Below, in pieces: positions 6,431 through 13,174 of a DNA stretch of 20,950 nucleotides. The position numbers were made by a program, and so were the translations under genes. Position 1 is the stretch's first letter. Every line of letters starts with the position of its first letter. This DNA comes from Candidatus Ventricola intestinavium (GTDB taxonomy: Bacteria > Bacillota > Clostridia > Christensenellales > Aristaeellaceae), in contig DVMG01000239.1 in the NCBI GenBank assembly GCA_018715105.1, positions 1-20,950 of the forward strand, in the 5' to 3' direction. The notes beneath the pieces are model-generated. The model saw only the letters and a list, made by a program, of their open reading frames with translations, was not told the DNA's origin and searched no databases.

Positions 6431-7627
6431 ATGTCGCTGACACTTGGCATGATTCTGGAGGCGCGCGAGCGCCTCAAAGGCGTGGCCCAGAGGACGGGGC
6501 TTGTGCAATTCAAGGCGCTTTCAGACGAGGAAAGCCAGATTTACCTGAAGACGGAGGATCTTCAAAGCACCGGCTCCTTCAAGCTGCGCGGCGCATACAT
6601 CAAGATCGCAAGCCTGAGCAGCGAAGAGCGTGCCTGCGGTGTGATCGCCTCTTCGGCAGGCAATCATGCGCAGGGCGTGGCCATGGCCGCCCGGATGTTT
6701 GATACCCCCGCGACGATCGTCATGCCCGCCGGGGCGCCACTTTCCAAGGTGAAGGCCACGCGCGAGATGGGAGCCAACGTCGTGCTTCATGGCACGGTGT
6801 ATGACGACGCTTACGCCGAAGCATGCCGCATCCAGCAGGAGACCGGGGCGACGTTTATTCATCCGTTTGACGATCCCATGGTGATCGCCGGGCAGGGGAC
6901 CATCGGCCTTGAGATCATGGATGACATGCCGGATGTGCGCACCCTTGTCGTGCCGATCGGGGGCGGCGGCCTGGCTTCCGGCGTGGCCGCGGCCGTGAAG
7001 ATGCTTCACCCGGATGTGCGCGTGATCGGCGTTCAGGCCGCGGGCACGGCGGGAATGAAGGCTTCCATGGAGGCCGGGCATGTGGTGGAGCTGGATTCCG
7101 CCAAGACGATTGCCGACGGCATTGCCGTGAAAAAGCCGGGTCAGATGACGTTTGAGCTGTGCAGCCGGTATGTGGATGAGATTGTGACCGTGGATGACGA
7201 CGAGATTGCCCAGGCCATTTTGCTGCTCATGGAGCGCGGCAAGATGGTCGCCGAGGGCGCGGGCGCGGCGTCTGTGGCGGCGATCATGAGCCGGAAGTTT
7301 GACGTGTCCGGCAAGGTGGCGGCGGTTATATCCGGCGGCAACATCGATGTGACGATGATTTCCCGCATTATTGAAAAGGGCCTCCTGCGCGAGGGACGCA
7401 TGACCAAGCTGCGCATTCTCATGCAGGACAGGCCCGGACAGCTTGAGCAGGCCAGCCGGGTGATCGCCGCAGCCGGCGCCAACGTGATGGCCGTGCATCA
7501 TGACCGCACGGACGTGGACCTGGATATTCGCGACGCCATTTTGGAGATCACGATGGAGACACAGGACAGGGAGCATGCCCAGCGCGTGATCCGCGCGCTG
7601 CGTGAGTCGGGCTTTCAGGTCCATTGA
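6431..7627 (+). CDS. ilvA: Threonine ammonia-lyase with C-terminal ACT domain
   Basis: This PLP enzyme of 398 residues converts L-threonine to 2-oxobutyrate and ammonia, feeding isoleucine synthesis or threonine breakdown. The PLP lysine is K51 in STGSFKLRGA. SSAGNHAQGVA (about 74-84) and the phosphate-binding GGGG loop (177-180) are present. Residues about 324-398 form one ACT-type regulatory domain (KLRILMQDRPGQLEQ). This length with a single ACT domain is common in clostridia and does not by itself separate the biosynthetic from the catabolic enzyme. The start MSLTLGMILEAR has GAGGGGAA just upstream. A hairpin follows the stop. RidA, which handles enamine/imine products of such dehydratases, lies two genes downstream. 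Confidence 0.93.
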   Translation: MSLTLGMILEARERLKGVAQRTGLVQFKALSDEESQIYLKTEDLQSTGSFKLRGAYIKIASLSSEERACGVIASSAGNHAQGVAMAARMFDTPATIVMPAGAPLSKVKATREMGANVVLHGTVYDDAYAEACRIQQETGATFIHPFDDPMVIAGQGTIGLEIMDDMPDVRTLVVPIGGGGLASGVAAAVKMLHPDVRVIGVQAAGTAGMKASMEAGHVVELDSAKTIADGIAVKKPGQMTFELCSRYVDEIVTVDDDEIAQAILLLMERGKMVAEGAGAASVAAIMSRKFDVSGKVAAVISGGNIDVTMISRIIEKGLLREGRMTKLRILMQDRPGQLEQASRVIAAAGANVMAVHHDRTDVDLDIRDAILEITMETQDREHAQRVIRALRESGFQVH

Positions 7628-7630
7628 AAA

Positions 7631-7650
7631 GGGCGCCTGAAAAGGCGCCC
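7631..7650 (+). terminator. Perfect GC hairpin with GAAA loop after ilvA, no U-run
   Basis: GGGCGCCT (7631-7638), the tetraloop GAAA (7639-7642) and AGGCGCCC (7643-7650) form a perfect 8-base-pair stem, 3 bases after the ilvA stop. It is not followed by a T-run, so it could be a weak or factor-dependent terminator, or an RNA end-protecting structure. It separates ilvA from the VanW gene. Confidence 0.45.
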
Positions 7651-7692
7651 GGACGTTACACATTCCCCATGGATGGAAGCGAGGTGCTGCGC

Positions 7693-9183
7693 ATGCCGAC
7701 GATGACCCGGGCGGGCTATACCCCGCCCAGGGAGATGAGGCCGCCTGGCCCTCCCGAGAGGGAAAAAAAGCCCCGCAAACGAAAAAAGAAGAAAAAAAAG
7801 GGGCGGAATACGGCGGCCGCTGTTTCGCTTGTGATCTTTTTGATCGCCGTGCTGATTGGATCGGCGACGCTGTACATCTACGCGCAGACGGAACCCTACG
7901 CGCAGACGTTTTCTCCTGGCACGATGCTCGGCGATTCTCCGCTGGCGGGCCTGACCCCGGCGGATGCCGCCGCGCTTTTGGCAGAGCAGACGGAGGAGGC
8001 CCTGGCTGCCTGGCAGTTTGAAATGACGTATCAGGGGCGCACCTATCTGCTCCGCGCCCAGGATGTTTCCCTCGGGGTGGACGCTCAGGCAACGCTCGAT
8101 CCCCTCTGGGAAATCGGCCACAGCGGAAGCATGGTGAAGCGCTATCTGGATATGCTCTCGGCGCGAAACACGCCTGTGAGCGCAGAGCCGGTGCTGACGT
8201 ATGATATGGATGCTGTGGATGCGATGCTTGAAAAGGTGCGCGCGGATATTGAGCGCGAGCCGGAGGATGCGTCGGTGGAGTTTTTGCCCGGCAACAGCGA
8301 GCCCTTCCGCTTTACGCAGGAGATCGTGGGCCTGGCGCTTGACACAGCCCCTTTGCGAAGCCGCATTGAGGCGTCCATCCTCAGCCTGACCCCTTCGCAG
8401 GAATCCCTTGAGCCGGAGGAAATCGCCCCTGCCCGCTATCAGGCGGAATATGAAAACGCGACGGTATTGCGTGCGCGCGTGACGATGCAGCTTGTGCAGG
8501 ATGAAGCGTCGGCAACCAATGCGTCGCTCGCGGCCCGGAGTCTTCATGGGCTGCGCATCGAGGCGGGCGAGTCCCTCTCCTTCAACGAGGCGGTCGGCAG
8601 GCGTACGCAGGAGGCTGGCTATGTTTTTGCGGATGAGCCTGCCTATGGTCCCAACGTGGCCGGCGTGGGCGGCGGCGTATGCCAGGTTTCCACGGCGCTT
8701 TATCAGGCGGCCCTGCTGGGAGGGATCGAAGTGACGAGCCGCAGCGCGGCGGTGTATCCCGTCGGTTACTGCGAGATGGGGCAGGAGGCGGCCGTATCCG
8801 ATCAGGGGCTGGATCTGGTCATTGAAAACAGCACGCAGATGCCGCTCTTCCTTACAGCCCGCGTATACACGGAGAATGATGCGCATTACGTGGAGATTCA
8901 GCTGATCGGCGAAGCCCTGGAAGAGCGGTATGCCCTCGTTTCCCAGCCGCTTGAGACCATGACCCCCACCGAACCCGTGTATGTGCGCGACAGCGAAGGG
9001 CGGTATGCCACCTATACCGACGAGCGTGTGCCGGTGCTTGAAGCGATGACGGGATACACCTCGCTGGTTGAGCGCGTGACGCTGGACGAAGAGGGGAATG
9101 CGATTGCCCGGGAGACGATTTCCGAGGATGAATACGATCCGATTCCGCAGGCGATCTATGTCGGTGTGACCGAGCGGGAATGA
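7693..9183 (+). CDS. VanW-domain membrane-anchored wall-associated protein
   Basis: From the ATG at 7693 the protein has 496 residues. A Pro-rich and very basic cytoplasmic start (about 10-38, with a run of six lysines) precedes one membrane helix (about 41-63). The rest would lie outside the cell. About 70-240 resembles the peptidoglycan-binding-4-like region that usually precedes VanW. The VanW domain (about 245-410) has AGESLSFNEAVG, then VAGVGGGVCQVSTALYQAALLGG and later YCEMG. The last 80 residues look like a G5-type beta domain. VanW was named from a vancomycin-resistance cluster, but its biochemical role is unsettled and no resistance genes are nearby. GAGG (7681-7684) supports this ATG; an earlier ATG (7669) lacks a ribosome-binding site, and a TTG (7624) would overlap the hairpin. 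Confidence 0.88.
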   Translation: MPTMTRAGYTPPREMRPPGPPEREKKPRKRKKKKKKGRNTAAAVSLVIFLIAVLIGSATLYIYAQTEPYAQTFSPGTMLGDSPLAGLTPADAAALLAEQTEEALAAWQFEMTYQGRTYLLRAQDVSLGVDAQATLDPLWEIGHSGSMVKRYLDMLSARNTPVSAEPVLTYDMDAVDAMLEKVRADIEREPEDASVEFLPGNSEPFRFTQEIVGLALDTAPLRSRIEASILSLTPSQESLEPEEIAPARYQAEYENATVLRARVTMQLVQDEASATNASLAARSLHGLRIEAGESLSFNEAVGRRTQEAGYVFADEPAYGPNVAGVGGGVCQVSTALYQAALLGGIEVTSRSAAVYPVGYCEMGQEAAVSDQGLDLVIENSTQMPLFLTARVYTENDAHYVEIQLIGEALEERYALVSQPLETMTPTEPVYVRDSEGRYATYTDERVPVLEAMTGYTSLVERVTLDEEGNAIARETISEDEYDPIPQAIYVGVTERE

Positions 9184-9210
9184 ACAGGTGCCGGCAGGCC
9201 GAAAGCGCGG

Positions 9211-9224
9211 GATTGCATGCAATC
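9211..9224. repeat. 14-base perfect palindrome before ridA
   Basis: GATTGCATGCAATC reads the same on both strands. It lies in the 98-base gap between the VanW gene and ridA, 58 bases before the ridA start. It could be an operator for a dimeric regulator or the tip of an RNA hairpin. No promoter could be recognised around it. Confidence 0.4.
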
Positions 9225-9281
9225 GGGCAAAAGCAGAAAGAACACCGAACCACAAAAAAGAAATCCGAGGAGGAAATGATC

Positions 9282-9668
9282 ATGAAAAAGATCTGTTTTA
9301 AGACGGAAAAAGGGCCGTCGGCCGTCGGCCCCTACTGCACGGCGACGATCTGCGGGGGCCTGATCTTCATGAGCGGGATGATCGGCGTGGATCCCGTGAC
9401 GCAGAAGCCCGTGCCAGGCGGCACGCTGGCGCAGGCCGGACAGGTGTTTCAAAACATCGTGACGGTGCTGGGCGAGCTCGGGGCGACGGTTGAAGATGTG
9501 CTCAAAACAACCGTATACCTGACGGATATCGGCGATTTTGCGGAGGTCAATCGGCTGTATGCAGACGTTTTCGGGCCCGATTTTCCCGCGCGCACGTGCG
9601 TGGAGGTTTCCCGCCTGCCCATGGGCCTGTCCATCGAGGTCGAGTGCATCGCCAGGGCGAGAGAATAA
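9282..9668 (+). CDS. ridA: RidA family enamine/imine deaminase
   Basis: This 128-residue Rid/YjgF protein is about the standard length. Members hydrolyse reactive 2-aminoacrylate and related enamines or imines to keto acids, which protects PLP enzymes. The subunits form trimers. Conserved features are GPSAVGPY (11-18), FMSGMIGVDP (29-38), the catalytic-type arginine R104 and C106 in PARTCVEV, and E119 near the end. The ATG at 9282 is chosen because GGAGG (9269-9273) lies 8 bases upstream; the ATG at 9276 is only 2 bases from it. Its place near ilvA suits the known link between threonine or serine dehydratases and RidA. Confidence 0.92.
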   Translation: MKKICFKTEKGPSAVGPYCTATICGGLIFMSGMIGVDPVTQKPVPGGTLAQAGQVFQNIVTVLGELGATVEDVLKTTVYLTDIGDFAEVNRLYADVFGPDFPARTCVEVSRLPMGLSIEVECIARARE

Positions 9669-9714
9669 GCGCCGGTCAGACACACCGCACGACACATCGT
9701 ACAGCATGAAGAAG

Positions 9715-9749
9715 GCCGCCTTGTGATCCGCTGAAAGGACGGAGGCGGC
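9715..9749 (+). other. Bulged GC-rich hairpin in the fbp leader
   Basis: GCCGCC (9715-9720) pairs with GGCGGC (9744-9749), and TCCG (9727-9730) pairs with CGGA (9740-9743). Together they form a stacked ten-pair hairpin with a 6-base bulge and a 9-base loop. It ends a few bases before the fbp ribosome-binding site. It has no U-run, so it is more likely a leader structure than a terminator, if it forms at all. Confidence 0.35.
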
Positions 9750-9766
9750 GCAGACAGGAGGGAACC

Positions 9767-11731
9767 GTGGTGGGCGAAGCGTTTACGCCGCAGGAAATCC
9801 GCTATTTGCAGCTGCTCCGCAAACAGTATCGGACGATTCAGGAAGCCTCCGCCGAAGTGGCGCATCTGCGCGCCGTGCTCCGCCTGCCCAAGGGGACGGA
9901 ACACTTCCTCTCGGATCTGCATGGGGAGCACGCAGCCTTTCTGCACATTCTGCATAACGCGAGCGGCGTGATCAAGCGGAAGATCAACGACCTGTATGCC
10001 AACCTCCTCTCCACGCATGAGCGGGACATGCTTTCCACCCTGATCTATTATCCGGATGAAAAGCTTGCGCTCCTCAAGAAGCAGGGCGTGGTCACCCAGG
10101 AGTGGTACAGGCTGACGATCTACCGGCTGCTGGAGGTCTGCCGCATGTGCTCGGTCAAGTACACGCGCAAGCGCGTGCGCGACGCTATGCCCAGGGAAAT
10201 GGGCGCGCTCATGGAGGAATTGCTGCTCAGCGACGGCACGCCGGATAAAGAGGGCTATTATCGAGAAGTCATGCAGTCGATCCTGGAGACGGGCCAGTCC
10301 GACGCCATGATCATTGCGCTCAGCCGCGTGATTCAGGCCCTGGCCATCGACAGGCTGCACATCATCGGCGATATCTTCGACCGCGGCCCGCGCGCAGATC
10401 TCATCATGGATGCGCTTTTAAACTACCATCAGGTGGATGTGCAGTGGGGCAACCACGATATTGCGTGGATGGGCGCGGCGGCGCTTTGCGAGGCATGCAT
10501 CGCGCAGGTGATCGTCACATCGGTTAAATACGGGAATCTGGAGACGCTGGAGGTCGGCTACGGCATCTCGCTGCGCCCGCTTTCCACGCTGGCCGCGGCC
10601 TGCTACGCGGATGACCCGTGCGAGGCGTTTCTCCCGCGGGACAACGGCGAGGCGCTGCACGAAGATGAGATGGAACTGGCGCGCATGCATAAGGCGGCGG
10701 CGATCCTTCAGTTTAAACTGGAAGGACAGCTGCTTGCGCGCCACCCGGAATACGGCATGGAAAACCGCCGGCTTTTGCACCGGATCGACTTTGAAAAAAG
10801 AACCGTCGAGGTAGACGGCACGGTATACCCGCTGCGCTCGTGCCGCTTTCCGACCGTTGATCCGGAAGATCCCTATGCCCTTACGCCCCTGGAACGGGAT
10901 GTGATGGACAGACTGACGATGGAATTCGCCCATTCCGAGAAGCTGCAGCGTCATGCGCAGTTTCTTTACAGCGCCGGAGGCATGTATCTGCGCTGCAATG
11001 GGAACCTGCTCTATCACGGATGCATTCCCATGGAGGAAGACGGCGAGTTTGCCCCCCTTCCGGTGCCGGGCGCGGCCTGCGGGCGAACGGGCATCGACGC
11101 GGCGGACCGGATGGCCAGGCAGGGATACTTCCTGCCGCTGGGACAACGGGAGCGCAGGGACGGGCAGGATTTTCTGTGGTATCTGGGCAGCGGGCCGAAT
11201 TCCCCGCTCTTTGGCAAGGACAAGATGGCGACGTTTGAGCGCTATTTCATTGCGGACAGAGCGGCGCATACGGAAAACAAGAACCCGTATTATGAATACC
11301 AGAATGACGAGGCCACGGCCCTGCGCATCCTGCGGGAATTTGGGCTGAATGAAACGGGTTTCATCATCAATGGTCATGTGCCCGTCAAGCTGGGGCAGGG
11401 GGAGAGCCCGATCAAGGCGGGCGGAAGGCTGCTGGTCATCGACGGGGGGCTGTCGCGCGCCTATCAGCCGGTCACAGGCATTGCGGGATACACGCTGATC
11501 TTCACGTCCCATGAGCTGAACCTGGTGGCGCACCAGCCGTTTGAATCGACGGCCAGCGCCATTTCCGCCGAGCAGGACATTCACTCCGTGCAGAGCCTTG
11601 TCAAGCAGATGCCGCGCCGGCTGCTGATTGCCGACACGGACGAAGGAGATGCCCTGCGCGACCGTATCGACGACCTGATGCGCCTGATTTCGGCCTATCG
11701 CAGCGGCGTCATCAAGGAAGCGCGCGGCTGA
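9767..11731 (+). CDS. fbp: Class III fructose-1,6-bisphosphatase
   Basis: This 654-residue enzyme hydrolyses fructose 1,6-bisphosphate to fructose 6-phosphate in gluconeogenesis. It belongs to the Firmicute class III type, which has a metallophosphatase fold unrelated to classes I and II. Metal-site motifs are SDLHGE (49-54), GDIFDRGPR (201-209), GNHD (228-231) and, late in the protein, INGHVPVK. The length is normal. The start is GTG, either at 9767 or at 9770, with GGAGG at 9758-9762; the second gives better spacing (7 bases rather than 4), so the start could be one codon shorter. The 3' end overlaps the last 20 bases of the Spo0E-like gene on the other strand. I see no terminator. Confidence 0.95.
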   Translation: MVGEAFTPQEIRYLQLLRKQYRTIQEASAEVAHLRAVLRLPKGTEHFLSDLHGEHAAFLHILHNASGVIKRKINDLYANLLSTHERDMLSTLIYYPDEKLALLKKQGVVTQEWYRLTIYRLLEVCRMCSVKYTRKRVRDAMPREMGALMEELLLSDGTPDKEGYYREVMQSILETGQSDAMIIALSRVIQALAIDRLHIIGDIFDRGPRADLIMDALLNYHQVDVQWGNHDIAWMGAAALCEACIAQVIVTSVKYGNLETLEVGYGISLRPLSTLAAACYADDPCEAFLPRDNGEALHEDEMELARMHKAAAILQFKLEGQLLARHPEYGMENRRLLHRIDFEKRTVEVDGTVYPLRSCRFPTVDPEDPYALTPLERDVMDRLTMEFAHSEKLQRHAQFLYSAGGMYLRCNGNLLYHGCIPMEEDGEFAPLPVPGAACGRTGIDAADRMARQGYFLPLGQRERRDGQDFLWYLGSGPNSPLFGKDKMATFERYFIADRAAHTENKNPYYEYQNDEATALRILREFGLNETGFIINGHVPVKLGQGESPIKAGGRLLVIDGGLSRAYQPVTGIAGYTLIFTSHELNLVAHQPFESTASAISAEQDIHSVQSLVKQMPRRLLIADTDEGDALRDRIDDLMRLISAYRSGVIKEARG

Positions 11732-11921
11732 TGCGCCGGGGCCTGAGCGCGTGGAGATTGGCGCAGGCAAAATGCCCGCTGCGCACACGCATGGTATGGT
11801 TGATCAGCCGGTCCAGCTGCTGGCTCATGGCCAGCAGCTCCTCCGGCGATGAACCGGGGCGCAGAAGCGCGGCTTCAAGCCTCCTGCGGTGATTGGTGAT
11901 ATTTGACAGCGGTGAATGCAT
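11712..11921 (-). CDS. Spo0E-like sporulation regulatory phosphatase
   Basis: This 69-residue protein carries the Spo0E-family signature: a first helix (about 8-21, NITNHRRRLEAALL) and a second helix with SQQLDRLINH (33-42). That matches the SQELDxxI motif that contacts Spo0A-P. Spo0E proteins dephosphorylate Spo0A-P and so hold back sporulation. The ATG at 11921 has AAGGAG 7 bases upstream, which rules out the longer in-frame reading. The last 27 residues are basic and unlike the core. The gene converges on fbp with a 20-base overlap. Its promoter (11953-11981) is preceded by two 0A-like boxes (11992-12008), suggesting control by Spo0A itself. Confidence 0.82.
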   Translation of the reverse strand: MHSPLSNITNHRRRLEAALLRPGSSPEELLAMSQQLDRLINHTMRVRSGHFACANLHALRPRRISRALP

Positions 11922-11952
11922 GCACGCGCTCCTTTCCATACGGTATAAGGTT

Positions 11953-11981
11953 AGCATAACAGACAACGCGGCCGAATTCAA
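11953..11981 (-). promoter_or_regulatory. Promoter of the Spo0E-like gene
   Basis: On the minus strand the -35 element is TTGAAT (11976-11981), the spacer is 17 bases and the -10 element is TATGCT (11953-11958). TG one base before the -10 makes an extended -10. The predicted start is near 11946, giving a 25-base leader. Confidence 0.65.
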
Positions 11982-11991
11982 CAGAAAGGAT

Positions 11992-12008
11992 TGTCGAAAA
12001 CGGTCGAA
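11992..12008 (+). promoter_or_regulatory. Two tandem Spo0A-type (0A) boxes
   Basis: TGTCGAA (11992-11998) is an exact match to the 0A box core. GGTCGAA (12002-12008) matches six of seven bases and starts exactly 10 bases later, one helical turn. Spo0A is known to bind such boxes head to tail. They sit 10-26 bases upstream of the -35 of the Spo0E-like promoter, about -46 to -62 from its start, and about 80 bases before the HAD gene on the other side. Confidence 0.6.
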
Positions 12009-12087
12009 AGGCTCTTTTTGCGCAAAAAAGTGGTGGATTTGAGCATAAAAAGCAGAGATTCTGCTGAAAAAAGGGAGGATAGCAGCC

Positions 12088-12786
12088 ATGAATGGTACGT
12101 CTGCGTGCACAGGCGTCTCGCCCGCATGCGGGGCGCAGGTGCTGGCGGCGGCGCATCCCGTGCTCATCGTGTTTGATCTGGACGGCACCCTTGCAGACAG
12201 CCGCGAGCTGGCGCGCATCAGCTTTAAGCGCGTATTCGCCCTGATGGGCTGCGGAGAGATCACCGACGAGCAGGCGGACAGCTTTAACGGACCGGATGCC
12301 GATGAAATCTGCCGCGTGATGGGGATCGGCCCCGACCGGCGCGGAATGTATGACCGCCTGGTGGATGAGACGGATGTGGAGCTGGTGCGCAGCATAGGCC
12401 GCATGTTTCCCGGCACGGAGGATATGCTCATGGCTCTGGCGCCTTGGGCGCGCCTGTCCATCCTGACAAACGGCACCGAACGATACTGCGAGGCATGCAT
12501 GGATGCATTCGGCATCGCGCCGTATATCAGCCTGCACAGCGGCTTTGTCAGCGGGGTGAGCAAGGCGCAGCGCATGAGCATGTGGGCGGAACAGACGGGG
12601 GCCCGGCGCGTGATCTGCGTCGGAGACCGCGTGACGGATATCCTTCAGGCGCGGAAGGCAGGCGCCTATGCCATCGGCGTCACATACGGCATGGGAACGA
12701 CGCAGGAGCTTTCCGGCGCGGACTGCCTCTGCGCTTCGCCCGCCGAGGTGGCAGAAGCCTGCCTTCGTGTGATCCGGGAGGCGTGA
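12088..12786 (+). CDS. HAD family phosphatase (phosphoglycolate phosphatase-like)
   Basis: This 232-residue HAD hydrolase has all four motifs. Motif I is FDLDGT (nucleophile D30, acid D32), motif II is ILTNGT (T127), motif III has K159 in VSKAQ, and motif IV is GDRVTD (D180, D184). An alpha-helical cap (about 40-105) follows motif I, as in phosphoglycolate phosphatase and beta-phosphoglucomutase relatives. The substrate cannot be told. A GGGAGGA ribosome-binding site precedes the ATG. The first 24 residues are longer than usual and might be partly untranslated if a GTG at codon 25 is used. The leader contains a palindrome TTTTTGCGCAAAAA (12015-12028) and a hairpin AGCAGA-GAT-TCTGCT (12051-12065). 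No clear promoter was found. Confidence 0.88.
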   Translation: MNGTSACTGVSPACGAQVLAAAHPVLIVFDLDGTLADSRELARISFKRVFALMGCGEITDEQADSFNGPDADEICRVMGIGPDRRGMYDRLVDETDVELVRSIGRMFPGTEDMLMALAPWARLSILTNGTERYCEACMDAFGIAPYISLHSGFVSGVSKAQRMSMWAEQTGARRVICVGDRVTDILQARKAGAYAIGVTYGMGTTQELSGADCLCASPAEVAEACLRVIREA

Positions 12787-12790
12787 CGGG

Positions 12791-12819
12791 TTGCTTTTTG
12801 GCCTGCGCGGCGGTACAAT
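12791..12819 (+). promoter_or_regulatory. Promoter of the ACT/UPF0210 operon
   Basis: The -35 element TTGCTT (12791-12796), a 17-base spacer and the -10 element TACAAT (12814-12819) lie immediately after the HAD gene stop. The start would be near 12826, giving a leader of about 60 bases. Confidence 0.75.
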
Positions 12820-12887
12820 GGACGATGCCAACGATTGCCGGGCGGCGGCAGAGCCGCGCGCCCTTTACAACCCCACAGGAGGACTGC

Positions 12888-13163
12888 ATGGAAAAAAAGA
12901 ATACGGCCGTTGTCACCGTGGTGGGCAACGACACCATCGGCATCATTGCGCGCGTGAGCGCGGCGCTGGCCCGTCATGACGCGAACATTTTGGATATCTC
13001 GCAGACGGTGCTCTCCGGCATGTTCAACATGATGATGATCGTGGATATCTCCCTTTCCCGCTTTGAGGCGCTGAGCGACGAGCTTGCGCAGGCCGGCGCG
13101 CAGCTTGGCCTGGAGATCCGCATCCAGCGCAGCGAAATCTTTGACGCGATGCACCGCATCTGA
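12888..13163 (+). CDS. ACT domain protein (UPF0237 family)
   Basis: This 91-residue protein is one ACT domain: NTAVVTVVGNDTIGIIARVSA at the start (strand, ligand-binding loop, helix), then NILDISQTVLSGMFNMMMIVDIS. It matches the UPF0237 family, whose members are regulatory-type domains of unknown ligand. GGAGGA (12878-12883) precedes the ATG by 4 bases. The UPF0210 gene starts 11 bases after its stop. This pairing is widely conserved in bacteria and archaea, and suggests the ACT protein senses a small molecule for its partner. Confidence 0.9.
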   Translation: MEKKNTAVVTVVGNDTIGIIARVSAALARHDANILDISQTVLSGMFNMMMIVDISLSRFEALSDELAQAGAQLGLEIRIQRSEIFDAMHRI

Positions 13164-13174
13164 TGGAGGATGGC

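Noticed and set aside
6521..8092. A 523-codon minus-strand frame opposite ilvA and the VanW gene
   Set aside because: His/Arg-rich shadow of ilvA running across a hairpin and two genes; no recognisable motif.
7624..9183. VanW protein as part of a vancomycin-resistance cluster
   Set aside because: No VanH/A/X, VanR/S or ligase gene is nearby; VanW-domain proteins are common in clostridia without resistance.
12015..12065. Palindrome TTTTTGCGCAAAAA and hairpin AGCAGA-GAT-TCTGCT as terminators of fbp or the Spo0E-like gene
   Set aside because: On the plus strand neither is followed by a T-run. On the minus strand the hairpin is followed by TTTTT, but no leftward gene would end there.
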